64,000 nucleotides of DNA, from positions 3,673,349-3,737,348 of the forward strand of contig CM038918.1 of the NCBI GenBank assembly GCA_021904315.1. The letters run 5' to 3'. The stretch comes from Sphagnum magellanicum. Lineage: Eukaryota > Streptophyta > Sphagnopsida > Sphagnales > Sphagnaceae. A program made the position numbers and the translations under genes. Under the pieces are notes generated by a model. It was not told where the DNA came from. It was given only the letters and a program-made list of their open reading frames with translations, and did no database searches. Shown here one piece after another: positions 1 through 12,508 of this stretch (position 1 is its first letter; each line of letters starts with the position of its first letter).

Positions 1-66
1 ATTATCATATGCCTTAATAAAAACCCAACATTTTGTATTCATAAAATGAAAGAGTTGAAAACATAC

Positions 67-3000
67 CCTTTTTGGTTTTTCGCAAATCTAATGTTTGCAT
101 ATAATACTTCCAAAGTATGAATCCACAAATAATGGCAAATGAAAATGGCAATGTTGTTGATAATATCCAAACAGCTTTGTGGGAACTGCAAATATCTAAG
201 TCAAAAGCCATAACAACACATATAAAAGTGTGTAGTTGATGACATGAAGAATATATATTTCAATAAAATTGAGAAAACCAATTTATTAATACACATATGA
301 ATGAAAATTAGATTATATTTAATGAAAATAGGAGAAGTCTTTTCACAATACATAATAAATGATAGACCAACATTTTGACCGGTAAATCAAACCTGACTTC
401 CCCATTCAATTCATTATTAAATGATTATACATTTGACCTTTTGGAAGCTATGAACTAGCAGACCCTTACATGAAAAGCATTTAATCATATTTGGTTTACA
501 AAATTTGGAAGCTGGTCAAGAACTCACCTCGAATAATAAATGGCTGGGATGAATTATAACGACAATTTAGTTGGGGATAAAAATTTTCATTTTGACTTGG
601 ATTGTCATATACGATAAATTCATTATTTGGACCGCCATTAGATATGGCCTTGCAAATTGGATTCCCTCCAAGCCTGTGAGGGAAATGAACCCATAACTAC
701 ATTATCAATGAACTATTAACAACTTGCATATATACTTTGATTTATAACGACATTGGCATTTTAAATGATTATAGGTTGGATACTTACAGAACTGGTGAAT
801 ATCTCCCACTTTCCCAAGATGGTATAAGTTCACTTATATCATTGTTCACCATGGAAAGTTCTCCCGACAAGGCTGATGTATTCACGTTCATGTTTAGAGC
901 TCCACTGAAGGCATTGCCATCACAGTTTCTACATAGAATATTGAACAACCATTGACAATGTCAATCTAGAGCTTGAATCCTCTTAAACTTAATCCAAAAT
1001 AAGTTTGATACTTTTGTGAATTTTACTCCCACAAACTTGATGACTTTATTTAAAGATATAACTTGGATTTGGAAGTTTTTAGAGGAGAAAAATGTCCTGC
1101 TTAAATCAAAGTCCATCCATGCAACAAACCAACATTGACAAAATTGTTAAGGCTTTTCTAGTAGAATAACATTTTTTCATTTTTTTTTAATACTCACATT
1201 ACTTGTAGTTTTGTTGAGCAGTTGAGGAGCTCAGATGGAAATGAACCATTGAGAGAGTTTCCTGCCAGGTTCCTGCATGAAGCAAAGGGAGGCAGATTCA
1301 TAAGCTAGGAATTATAATCGACTTTACATATTGAAACCCAAATAAGAACATAACATTATTTGTGGGGATTCAGAATTTGGAATAAATAATCATTTTCAAG
1401 CTAATTCTAATTATATAGGTTTTTGTGTGTGAAGCAAAAGGAAAGGTAGTACATATACACATGACTATTCGGTCAAAGTTGATGGTTTTAAAAAGAGACT
1501 TATTTTTCTAGCATGAATATTGACTTGCAAGACCTTAATTAGTTTACACTTCTAAAGGTTGGCAATAAAACCCACAATCTACCCCACAATCACAAGCTAA
1601 TGACAATTCCTTAGAATAAAACATAATCAGTAAATGGGCAGAAAAGTCAATTTTTATCTCATCTCAAGAGTAAGGATTCTAGGTGATCACACGACTTCGA
1701 GTTACATACAATATATCCCCTCATATATTTGTGCTAGAATATTTATCAATTCAGATTGAACGGCCACTTACAAATTTGTCAAAGACTCTGGGCAAATGAA
1801 TATACTCTCCTTCACAACTGGTAGATTCGGAAGGTTGTTCGAGAAATTGTTTTCAGATAGATCGAGAACAATGATATTTGGACTTGCCCATATTGAAGGT
1901 GGGAGTGATCCACTGAGTTTATTAGTACTGAGGTTCCTTCACAACACAAAACAATAGAAGTGACAAGTTTATGTAACAGTAGACCATCAAAGGAATGATG
2001 ACTTACACAACCAATGTGTTCAGCTCATTTAACAAATTTGGAAAACTGGAAGTAGTTGAACATAGATTTTTTGGCCTAGAGAATTAATTAAAACACACCT
2101 TACAAGTTTCTTTTAATAGCAGCTATTGCATTGCGAACACTTGGAAGCTATTTTGTATTTGATTCCTTGTACTAGTTGGCTATTTACACTTCAGGGACAT
2201 CTTTTGAGATCTTCCTTCAAATTGACAGGTGACATTACCTTGCAAAATTATTCCAGTACTGTGTACTTGCGATCTTTCTTAAGATGCATAGTGAGTTGGA
2301 GGACCCAAAAATCCTAGAAGTGTTTAAAGTATTCCTTGATTCATCAGCCAGTATAGAGCTAACATGGTTCTGAAGGTACTCACAAGGTGGTGAGATCGGT
2401 TGCCAATGTGAGGTTGGGAAAATCTCCAGTCAATTGATTGTTGTTTAATAGCCTGCAAGACTATAAAATGTCAAAAAAAACAGTTGAACTTGACATTCTT
2501 AAATCTAGTATTCTATTTTTTAACCCAATAAGAATCAATCTGCAGTCATTGACATTTGAGAAGGATATTTGCCATCATGCATTTTATTTTCTAGCATTGA
2601 AATAGGCACCCACAAAAATTGTTAGACAACAAAGATCCCTTCTGCAATGTCAACAGTTTATAGACTAATACATGAAATTTTTTATGGCAGAAGGATCTCT
2701 ACCCATTTGCAACTCCTTAAATTGACACTAGCAATTTCCATCCACATTTCAAATATCAAAGTCTAAGTGGGAATAATTGAAGTTAACAGTTGCAAGATTG
2801 CATTGAAAAACTATTCTCAATTTTTTTCCTAAAATAAAATGACCATAGCAATCAAGTATTTGTTGTAGCTAGTGCCTGGCACATAGTACAACATTTGGAA
2901 GAAAATGTACACTTACAGCACCTCGAACGAGGCCAAATTAGTCTTGGAATTGTTGATTGTTAAAAGATCCCCTGAGAAGTTGTTGAATGATAGGTCAAGT

Positions 3001-5648
3001 ATGGGAACTGACACCCCAATAGTGGATGAAAGTTGTCGGAAATCCAAAGTTCCATTGAGTTGATTTCGACTCAGATTTCTGCATCAATCAAACCAAGGCA
3101 TGCACTTTCCAATTCTTTTGTACAGTATAACTTCCTCATGTGCAGACTTAAATACTATAGTAGGGTCAACTGTCAAGTATGGAAGTTACACATAGTTGAC
3201 ATTTGCATGGGCTATAATTCTCATTTGCAAGACTAATTTCAGATGACATGAATGTGATTTTGAATTCTTCCAAGACCCATATTTCGGAATCATAAAGGTG
3301 TACAGGATTGAACCACTTACAATTGCTGTATAAGCAGGAAACTTTCACAGATAGTTGAAATGTTGAAGACACCCGTGAGTCGATTTGAGGACAAATCCAA
3401 GGTCAGAAGTTCTGTCGATACATTGTTGATCGTGTTGCTACCTAGATTTTGGAAAACATCTGCGAGTTGTCCTGTGAGTGCATTGCCATTCAAGAGCCTG
3501 ATATAAAATCACAAACAATAACCCAAAATAAAGATAAAGAAACTTTGCTGGAACTGTATCCAAAGAAGACATGATGGTCATATATGTCATTGAATTGTCT
3601 GGAAATACTGCAACCATAGCCCAACTGTCAATAGAGAGATTGATGATTGGGTAGCTCACAATTCATTCAAACTTGTTAATCCGGACAAAACTGGTATAGT
3701 CCCATTCAAAGAGTTATTATGAAGGTCCCTGTCACATGCAGTCCAGAGCGTGAGAGAATAACAAGCAGCAAAAGCAACGTAACTGGTAACTAAAATCTTT
3801 GTGTAGTCCAAAGGGGACGTAAAATTCTAATTGAGCTGCAAAAATCCTTCACCCCATAAATTCAGGCTAGGTGCAGAATATTTGGGGGTCTATGTAACGA
3901 GGAATCAATTGAAGTTGAAGAATTGTTCTTACAGTAATACCAAGCTTTGGAGCTGTCCAATTGTGGATGGGAGTGGCCCAACAAGTCCTGGATTGTTTGA
4001 TATGGTTCTGCACATGATTTCAGGTGTGACCAAGCATGATGAACGATGACCAGTTTGGTTAGTGGAAAATGTCCATATGCATGGGACTTATCAATCAGTT
4101 GCTTTCCAAATCACAAGTTTACATAAAGAAATTTTTCCTTTCAAACTATTGGAATCCAATGTTTTTTTTCCTCTGTTCTACACATAGATTTAAATTGCAA
4201 TTTAGAAGAATACTTGTACAACATCTCTCGATCTGTCTGAAAGATAGAATGATAGCACTTACAGTATCTCAAGCTGGCTTAGGTTTCCAATTGCTGGATC
4301 CAAAGGGCCCTGCAGATTCCGGTCAATGAGCTCCCTGCAAGACCCGCACATTTTTTAACCAATTGGGCCCTGCACATTTCTGTCAATAAATTGTTCATGC
4401 TTTCTAAAGAACACAACACTCAGAGAACTGCACATCTGCTGGTACAGGAGAAGGGTCTGAAACCCTTCTCCAGCATGAAGAACTGGCTAGTTTTTTTTTT
4501 GAAAACTGGTACCTTACAAAGTTGTAAGATCCTGTTGACGAATTGACTGGCATCTTGCAAGGTCATAAGGTCCAACACAAAATTATGCCTGAGGAGTCAC
4601 CTAAATATACAAAGGAAAAAACTGGCTAGTTCTGCATGACTACAAAATCAGTAAATTTACTGGCAGGCCTAACTCTGAAATGATGTATCTAGAACTTTAC
4701 CCCCACTTTTGGAGGTAATTTGAGAAACTCACGGACAGATCCTGCTATACCTGAATTGCAAAAGTGTGGTACACAAGCTCGCCCAAGCATTGAAAGATGT
4801 AATAAATATTCATATCACATATCCCATATTCACATCACATATATCTAGCTTTCAGCACAGCAAACATTTGATACGATTTAAGCTAATATAAACCAAAGCA
4901 TTCAACAAAGAGAAACTAGCTTCATCTGAAATATATTAAAAATATTTCATCATTGCAAGCCGTATTTTCAAAATACCTCTTCGTCTCAGGTGCTTCTTTA
5001 ATATATAAGAGCGTGGAATTCATTCAAGTAATACTAAATTCATTGATTGGCACGGTGGGTCAGGAAGTTATGAACTCACAACGCGATAACATATAGCCGA
5101 AAAGAATCGCACATAACTCCATACCATCGGTCGTAACAAGGGCTATAGCAGCTATCGTTGGATGGGATATTTGGTGTCCATTGAGGTAGTTGAGTGAGGA
5201 TGTTTGGTGTGTTGCTCCATGCAGCGTAGAGGCTCAATAGTGCGTCCACTAGTGCACATGCATACAAAACATTCCACTTTTCAAAACCTTTGACTAAACT
5301 CCATTTGAGTGAAACAAAACTTAAAAAGACGTCGAGTGTGCAAGCTGCAAGTACTGCTTTGCAGGTGAAAGTCCAAAAAACGAGTCCGATTATTCTTGAA
5401 CTCACGGTGAGCAATTTCTGTCAGCATAGATCTGAAGTACATTAAGCTGTGTGCTTTTGGACCTAGGTAACTAAGAGGCGTAAGATTCAATTCTTACTGT
5501 CTTGAATAACCAATTGATTCATATTGCCGGCACACTGCCTGGAAATATTAACATCGGGACTCAATCCAATCTCTGGCGAACGGGAAAATGAAAGAACGCC
5601 CAATAGCAGCAGATGCTGGAAAGTTAGCAGCATCACCAGGAGCTTCAT
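67..5648 (-). CDS. LRR receptor-like kinase, copy A, 5' part (13 exons; kinase half lies off the window)
   Basis: A plasma-membrane receptor kinase: an LRR ectodomain, one membrane helix, and a kinase domain that would lie left of base 1. Exons on the minus strand, each bounded by AG and GT: 5648-5498, 5248-5080, 4334-4263, 4007-3933, 3728-3660, 3497-3321, 3078-2917, 2452-2384, 1936-1772, 1272-1198, 928-788, 673-528, 195-67. I chose ATG 5648 because it opens a typical signal peptide (MKLLVMLLTFQ followed by a Leu run). The second exon holds the LRR N-cap with its Cys pair (DSCYSPCYDRWYGVMC). Several exons are 69-75 bp, each one LRR, the usual phase-2 layout. The 195-67 exon carries the hydrophobic segment ending in a WKYYMQ/RKTKK stop-transfer. 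I saw no in-frame stop or broken splice site. The arrangement recalls LRR subfamily VIII-1, from memory. It is 5' to 5' with copy D. Confidence 0.75.
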
Positions 5649-5749
5649 AGTACAAACAATGGAATGAAACGTACTGCAGAGTGCGATGAGGAGCAAATAC
5701 TGTAGAGCACGGTAGGCTGATCCCAACAACCGCCCTTTAAGAGCTCAGT

Positions 5750-6240
5750 TTCAAACTACCTCCTCTCCCTCCAACACAAACTGGATTTTGCTCGCAAGCC
5801 CCTCTGATTGCTAAGCCTTATCCTTTGCCAACCACAAGCCCCCCGCACCACAAGCCTGACCTTTGTACAAATGGCCACTGAGAAGTACGTCACTCGCAAC
5901 CTGACCTGACCCAGGAGCCGCTTTTTTTACCCCATGCATGGGGGAAATTTCCCCCAGCATGACTAGGTGTCTACCAGTGTCGTGCATATATATGGTTTAG
6001 GACTTACACTTTGTGTAAGTGTAAATGGCTTACCTGGGCGAATTCATTTATACGTCACGGAAGTGTAACTACTGTATATGGTTCAATGTCAAATTGTGTA
6101 AATAAAAATGTACAAGGTGGGGCATGCATGTGTAAGTATAAAATTGACTAAATAACACAACATGAGTCCAAAAAGTCAAGCCCGGACAAAGCTTTGGAAA
6201 AGAAATGGTTTTGGAGGTTCTCAGTTGCTAAAAATGAGTT
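5750..6240 (-). promoter_or_regulatory. Upstream region of copy A, shared with copy D
   Basis: This stretch matches, in inverted order, the region upstream of copy D. It keeps a perfect 7-bp inverted repeat (CTTACAC-TTT-GTGTAAG, about 6004-6020) and a TGACGTATAAAT block (about 6048-6060, read on the minus strand). The gene-proximal TATAAAT present in D is replaced here by a run of A (minus strand) near 5925-5930. The similarity ends near 6240. Promoter function is inferred only from position and conservation. Confidence 0.4.
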
Positions 6241-8265
6241 TAATAAAAGAGTAAAAATTGCTAGATTCGTATACTTGATTTTCATTGTGAAACCAAAAAT
6301 ATAAAAGGATATTTAAAGGTTTGTATTTTATTTCTGGTTTATAGCCAGATTTGACCAAGTCTTCCTATGGTCCTATGGATTTTCATCCTTGTTGTGCAAT
6401 GTCCTAAATCCTAACTATTTCAAACATTTGTGGACAACCCAAACCTTGTGAATTTTTTTGTCAAGTCACAATGTAGAGTAACAAAACAATCACCCATGCC
6501 AAATGAAAATGGGGTTTTCGAATTTAATATGAAAATGTAACCTCATGTTTCTTTAAAGTAACATCTAATTCTCAAAGTAATGGAACAAGGAATATTTTAA
6601 GTTGATGTCTCCACCCTCCTTTCTCTTTTTGAAAAACAAGCACCAAAACCAACACATTAAATTTTTTAAAAATGAGTGAAACGTCACAATAGGAGCTAAA
6701 CTGACATACTCATGAAGGCAAAAGATCTTTCACTCTTTGAACCGCATTTGGGACATGCTAGACTGGTTGTAACTTGTCGGAGATGGATATAGAGTGGCAA
6801 GGTCAATCAAATTCCTAAATGTACCAATACAACCTCCTTCACACAGCATAGACCTTCATAAAACTCTTCTTCCTAGCCTCCCTGACATCTTACAGAGTTG
6901 TAAAATCATCACAGGCCAGTGCAAGGTTCATCCATTCCTAAACCACTCTTAAGGATTTTTTACTTTGTATTGAAAACACCTCCCCACATGAAAGATGCTT
7001 TTCATCACTGGAAGGGACCTTCCATCACTCACATGCAAAATTCAAACCTTCCATCCGTCAAATTAAAATAATTCATAGCTTTTATTGGGGGAGTCCTGCT
7101 CTTAGGTGGCCTCCCCTAAATATTTTGGACCTATGCCCTTTTGGCTGTGGGCCTTGAGGCCACAACCCATCAACCTTGCCCTATCTACAAATTGATTTTA
7201 GGTTTTGACGTGCCTGGGTTTTTCCATTTATTCCTAGCATGACACTCAAACAATGGAAGCCCTCTGTAAAGGGACTTTATTTCAGCTTCTTTCGGCGTTC
7301 CCAGGCCAATACAATATGAAAGAAGATTGTTTGTTTGAGCCAACTACTCTAGAAACTAGGTGGTCCCTTCTGGGACCTGGAGTGGAGGTAGGCCTAACGC
7401 CATCTTTTATCGACTAGGTCTGTCTCTCTCTGAACTAGAGTAGTACTGCTCCTGCAGCACTAACCTAATCGTTGGCAGCTTGGGTCACTAGAGAGAGTCG
7501 ACACAGACAGAGTGGATGATGATATTACACTCTTCCTCTGCAATATTACTTAGTTCATTACCTATTAAGAAGAGGTGAGGACTTTGAAAATTTCACATAG
7601 CCTGTTGTTTCCAGCAACTACAAACACAGTGAGTGATTGCTAGTCACAGTATGAGACTTGGAAAAAAGAACAGTACTAATCTGGAACAGTTGGACTATTT
7701 ACAGGATCTTAACAGACTGTTGTTCTCTAACGTTGTAGAGCAAGCTGCCCAGAAAACTGAATACTACTTAGCCTACTACATGGGGGGGGGGGATAAACAA
7801 GCCAGCAGCAGTTGCAAAATCACTGGCATACATAAGTCTTCTTCAGCATCTGGACGCTTTCTGCAACTGATGTCCACAGACATGTCTCTGATGGATTCAA
7901 TGATACAAATAAGATCGGAGGTGATTTTCACAAGAGCCCTATGAATTTTATGGTCTTGGACTTCTTGTGCAGTTCTAGCTCACCTTTTTCTTTTCCCCCA
8001 ACTAAATATTGCTGCTAGTGAGAATCGGCATGTAGGTTGCAGTAGCCTGTCATTGTCCCCTTTATTAGTACCCAACATATTTATTAAAAAACAATTCTGC
8101 AATAACAGGGCAACACTTGCCTCAATGCCTTGATTGTTTTTATAAAAAAATTGTGGACTCTGAGAAACTTTTTCAAATTCCCATCTAGCAATTAGTTTCA
8201 ATGATATTCAATCAGCCAACAAGGGCACAGTGACTCCAAAGCCTTTGGGTGAACCCAAGCTAGTC
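6241..8265. other. About 2 kb without a recognisable gene
   Basis: Mixed-composition DNA between the end of the inverted-repeat arm and the foldback element. It contains a ten-base G run near 7783-7792 and a 103-codon open frame (7633-7944, plus) that matches nothing I recognise and has no ATG at its first codon. I see no splice-site pattern, repeat or RNA gene. Confidence 0.5.
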
Positions 8266-8579
8266 CATTTAAATTATTTCTAAACATTACAAATATCCCA
8301 TGCTCAGACTAAGTCAGGGTGTCTGAGTTTAGATTTAACATTTTTGGGGCTTAATATGGCCACTAAGAGGCCTCACTCAAAAAGGTCAAGGTACCAACAT
8401 GGGTGCTGATTCACCCTGGCCAACTTGCGGCACCTACACTGATGACTGGTTGGTCACCTTAAGCTTCTTGAGTGAGGCAGTTTAGTGGCCAAATTGAACC
8501 CAAGAGATAGATTTGGAATCAGAGACCCTGATTTTGTCTAATCATGGGATATTTGTAATATTTAGAAACAATTTAAATG
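8266..8579. mobile_element. Foldback / MITE-like element with long inverted ends
   Basis: The left end begins CATTTAAATTATTTCTAAAC and the right end is its near-perfect complement (GTTTCTAAATT-type, ending AATTTAAATG). The inverted similarity runs inward for over 100 bp on each side (for example ATGCTCAGACTAAGTCAGGG against CCCTGATTTTGTCTAATCAT), leaving a short central loop. There is no ORF. A related half-element lies at about 44940-45110, sharing the stretch AGGCCTCACTCAAAAAGGT. I could not see a target-site duplication. Confidence 0.7.
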
Positions 8580-8639
8580 ATTTTTTCTATTTTTACCATG
8601 GTACCAATTTTGGTGTTTCTTCATTCTTTGAGAATTTGA

Positions 8640-9451
8640 AATTCAACACTTAATTCTTGTAATGGTCGAACATATCCTTTACATTGTATATGAAATGTGC
8701 TGTGAATAGTTGAAGCTTTTGAACTAAGCCTTTTGTTGCACATTCTGTTGTTGCAGTAAGGATAATTTTTTTTAATAACATATAATATTCAGTCAAATAT
8801 TGAATGAAAGATGTCTTTCCACTACTAGGAGTTCTTGACATAATAATGAATATGCATTGCTATAAGAATAATTGATTATAAAATTTAATAAATATGCATA
8901 ATATTTTGTAGCATTTGTCTTTTATAATGTAAATATAAAAAGTAATTACCATAATATATCTTTCATACATGTAATAGAAATATGCATAACTTCTGGATGG
9001 TAGTTATTTTAATATTTGAAATGAAAGAAAATTAAATAAGTCATGTACCTAAAATGACATGCAAACCATTTGTTTTAAGGTAAATGATGTTGAATATATG
9101 CATTTGTTCATGTGACAAAATTTTATTTTCCAAAGAATCACCAACATCATGTATCCAATAATTTGGATCAATTAGATCAATTTATGATCCAACACATGTA
9201 GCATCAATATTGATATTAATTGGTAAATTTTGTGAATTCTCAAAAGGATGTTTCTCCAAAAGTTTGTTGTATATCTGATTTTGCTTCTCATCGTCATATA
9301 AGTTTCTTTTCCCATATTCAGATATGAGGTCTTGCAAACAATTAAAAGTTTTCACAATACCATGAACAAAACATTCATGATAATATGATCCTGCTAGATT
9401 TGTGGGAGATATCAATTCACGTTCTTTCAAAAAAGTAACATTGTTTAACAA
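8640..9451 (-). pseudogene. Helitron Pif1-like helicase, N-terminal remnant
   Basis: Piece 9451-9182 is the helicase entry region. Downstream, in another frame, a short LSHEQMHIFNIIY segment looks like the motif preceding Walker A. Then 8841-8650 carries the Walker A remnant (TPSSGKTSFIQYL) and the following ILTATTECATKGL block of Pif1-family enzymes. The AT-rich gap about 8870-9030 may have been an intron. Walker B and motifs III-VI are absent, so this is at most the first quarter of the helicase. Confidence 0.7.
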
Positions 9452-11421
9452 TATGTTGCCAATAAAAATGGTTCAACATGTTTGCCAAAATTGAAATTTG
9501 TGAATTGCACCAAGTGTTCACTTTTATATAAGAAAAACCCTAATTTATCTTTGCCCAAACATGTTTTCTTCTTCAATTCTTGTTGTTGTGGAGAAAATTG
9601 TTTCCAATATTTTGTAAATGTGTATTGGCCTATGTTAGAAGGTCGTGCATAATATATATCAATAGGATGAAATCCAAGTATCCTGGATTTAGTCACCATT
9701 TTTGTATGCAAGTTTGGTGGTTTTGAATCAACATACTTTACACCAACACTTTTTGATATGATTGGGATTTGTAAACATGAGAGGGCTGCTTTAGTTGGAA
9801 ATATAGGTTTGGTTATTATTGTTGCCAAAATCAATTGAAGTTGCAAAGGGGTTGCATCAACCAATCCCAAACTTCTTGCATTAACGTCATCCAATTTAAT
9901 AATGCCTTGTGATTCACATTTCATAGCATATTTCAAAAGATAATATGACCAATATGAAGATATGATTCGTTGAATGTTCATGTGTGCACCGCACAATATC
10001 AATGTAGTACAATGATAAAGCACCACATTTCGATCTTCAAATCGTGGACGATAATATTGCCACCTAATTCATAAGTAGTTCAAACAAGTCAAAAACCATT
10101 TGAATATTTCAAACAATGATTAAATTTTGAATACTTAAATATCCACTAAAATGTGAATATCATGTTAACAATGGAAATTGTGTTAAATGAAAAATTTGAT
10201 TGTCATGGAATTGATATCATATTAAAATTCACATTTTAAAAACATATAGAAGATTTTTGAACTTGAATAATCAAGTGTTCAAAATAAGAAGAATTTTGCA
10301 AAGATAAAATTAGGGTCTCTCTTAATAATAAAGATTACTAATTGCATAAATATAAAAATGATAATAATCGATTAATTAATTCAAAAATCACACTTGATTT
10401 GAATTTTTTTTAACCCACCTTTACATGATTAGATGTTGAGCTGCATGTGTTTGACAAATATACTAATGGGAAATTCGTATTTGCAAGTCCAATGTGCTTA
10501 TTTGTTTTGCATCGTGAACCACATTGATGCATTTGTTTTCGTTCCACTAGCTTGAACAATATCAAATCATGTTCATTGTCTGGCAATATGAATTTTCCAA
10601 ACTATTCATCAATAGTAGTAGGTATCATTGCAACTATTTCATTCGTGATGCGATCAACATCAATGTCATTTATCCATAATATGATGTGTGCATGTATAGA
10701 ACTTAGATGAAAGTACAACACGAATTTAGACAGTTTTGGATTATTGTTAGCATTAATGGAATGTACCATAAAATGAACATATATTTAATAAAACAAAAAA
10801 ATATAATTATTTTAATGAAAATAATGATTATATTATTTGATATATGGTTGATTATTATTATACTAAAATTTTCCAACAAATTATGCAATATTAAGCTTGT
10901 TATAAATTTGAAGCAATATGTAAGTGTGTTTTGATGGTAAGATTTGACAAGGTTTCAAGCTCTACTTATATCAAAATATACTTGTTTAGTATTTTGTTCA
11001 TATTAAATTAATTATGCTTTCACCAACAAGAACATAGGTTAACATGAAAGCTTGCAACCTTGCGCAAAATAATGCCACACATGTAATTAGGCAATCCTTC
11101 CAAGAAAATGTGTTATTGAAAAACATAACAAGATTTTTAAAGTCTTCAATTTCTTTCCATCTCAAATTTGATGTTTCATTAGAAATCAAAATGAGGAAAA
11201 AAATGAGGCATTCTAAAGTTCTCCACCATCACCAATAACATTTTGAATTGGGTATGGTGCCATTGTGGCGTTAATGGAATAGAAGGTGGTAACTTGAACT
11301 TCATAATATTCCTAAAAATATCAATTTCTGACCATTGAGGATGTTGGCGTTTTAATTTTTTTACATCTTTTTCCAAACATAAATGTTTTGTAACATTCAA
11401 TAGTTGAATTGCTTGTCGCAC
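9445..11421 (-). pseudogene. Helitron Rep: HUH nickase and two-tyrosine motif
   Basis: The Rep domain nicks and joins one DNA strand during rolling-circle transposition. Piece 11421-11179 continues in another frame into 11189-10998, giving the conserved SNLRWKEIEDF. The HUH motif reads SIHAHIILWI on the minus strand at about 10710-10670, followed by LVERKQMHQCGSRC. An in-frame TAG lies shortly after the HUH segment. Piece 10026-9445 has the paired tyrosines (SYYLLKYAMKCES) and then the linker PIDIYYARPS typical of the Rep-helicase junction. Histidines and tyrosines are all retained, but the frame is not. Confidence 0.8.
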
Positions 11422-12508
11422 TTAGTACATCAAGAGTAAGTATGGTGGATATAATGTAAAAATAGAAAATAATGTAGACATTCTTTGTTTCAAATAAGGC
11501 GATAAACCACCAATTCCATCATATGCCCCACATCCATGTGGAAATAGGAATGGAAATAATGCCTTTTCAAGTGACATGTTCAATGTTGGATTGGTCCACA
11601 TGCCATCTTCTTGAACTAATAACCTTTCAATCTTGAAAGGGTTGTCATTGTTGTGCATAGTTAATTCTCCAATTTTTAAAGGCATCATCAAAATTGTGAA
11701 GAATTCTAGGATGTGTGTCAAAAAGCAGTGACAAATTTTGAATGAAAGGGTCCACATCCATACTTGAAAAAGGCCTTTCACTAGTATTAGTTTTTGCAAG
11801 TATTTATTTTACAATTGAAAAAGATAAAACACATAATCCATGAGTTGGATTTGGTTTCTCAATGTTGGTGATGTATTTTTGTATAAGTGGATTTGAAGAC
11901 AAATTTTGGTGCAAAAGATCTTTGAGGGCCAAGTTAACATCTTTTGATGTACTAGTTGGTTGAAACTTGGAATTCCAATAGAGTAGAGGATTGTCAAATA
12001 ACCCAGATGGTTATATTTGGCCATGCATGAATCCATAATTTCGTTGTTCAATTTTCATTGATATATCAATAAGTGAAAGAAGTTGAAAATCCAACGGATT
12101 GTTAACAAGGATTTGTTTCATATAATCCATGTTTTGAAATACAACATATTTGATTTGTTCTGGTTGTTCATAGAATTTAAAACATCCATTGCATACATAC
12201 ACATGCAAACCATCACTAGTGGTTGTGTATGTAGACATAATAATGTTTGAACAACCATACGGTGTTGCACTAGCAACAATTCCAAATGTATTTGGAACAA
12301 CACTAAAATGTGTTCCTTGAAGATGTAATTTTGTGAATCCACAAAATCCACAACATCTCATATCCTTGATGAATGAAGATGTACATTTATTCCAATTTGA
12401 ATGCAATGTTTCAATTTCAATCCATGAATTATCAAAAGGTTTGAACACCTTTTGTCGTTTATTTATATAGTTTCCTCGTTGACGTTTTCGCTTCTTTTTT
12501 AATTTCAT
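11422..12508 (-). pseudogene. Helitron Rep N-terminal region
   Basis: Open pieces 12508-12011, 12051-11809 and 11799-11422 together form the N-terminal part of a Helitron replicase in two frames. The first piece starts with a Lys/Arg-rich segment and has a CCGFCGF Cys cluster plus a second Cys pair (VYVCNGCFKF). The last piece carries the diagnostic LFPFLFPHGCGAYD and YLKQRMSTLF block that precedes the Helitron-like N domain. The broken frames mean no single protein is made. Catalytic Rep motifs follow downstream on the same strand. Confidence 0.75.

Larger units (their letters stand above)
1..6240. repeat. Left arm of the large inverted duplication (partner 51480-59180)
   Basis: Exons, introns and upstream DNA of copy A are found again, reverse-complemented and in the same order, at 51480-59180. 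The two TM-exon peptides differ at only a few residues, and the upstream CTTACACTTTGTGTAAG palindrome is present in both. The introns are also alignable, so this is a genomic duplication rather than a processed copy. The arm is cut by the window edge. Confidence 0.9.
8640..12508 (-). mobile_element. Decayed autonomous Helitron (RepHel), 3' truncated
   Basis: Reading the minus strand from 12508 to 8640, the parts come in the standard Helitron order: a Cys-rich N-terminal zone, the Helitron-like N domain, the HUH Rep, the two-tyrosine motif, then the start of a Pif1-type helicase. Only the Walker A part of the helicase remains before similarity stops near 8640, next to the foldback element. I could not identify the 5' TC end or the 3' CTRR hairpin. 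The element is interrupted by stops, frameshifts and an AT-rich stretch around 10730-11000. Confidence 0.8.

Noticed and set aside
4490-4600. ACAAAGTTGTAAGATCC...ATCTTGCAAGGTCATAAGGT hairpin in LRR intron 2 as a possible separate mobile element
   Set aside because: It is present in the same intron position in A, B, C and D, so it is an old part of the intron; no target duplication or mobility evidence.
7633-7944. 103-codon plus-strand ORF
   Set aside because: No ATG at its start, a ten-base G run in the middle, no family signature, no supporting splice or promoter context.
10703-10934. Overlapping hydrophobic ORFs on both strands
   Set aside because: Product of AT-rich DNA (Ile/Asn/Lys-only residues) inside the decayed Helitron.
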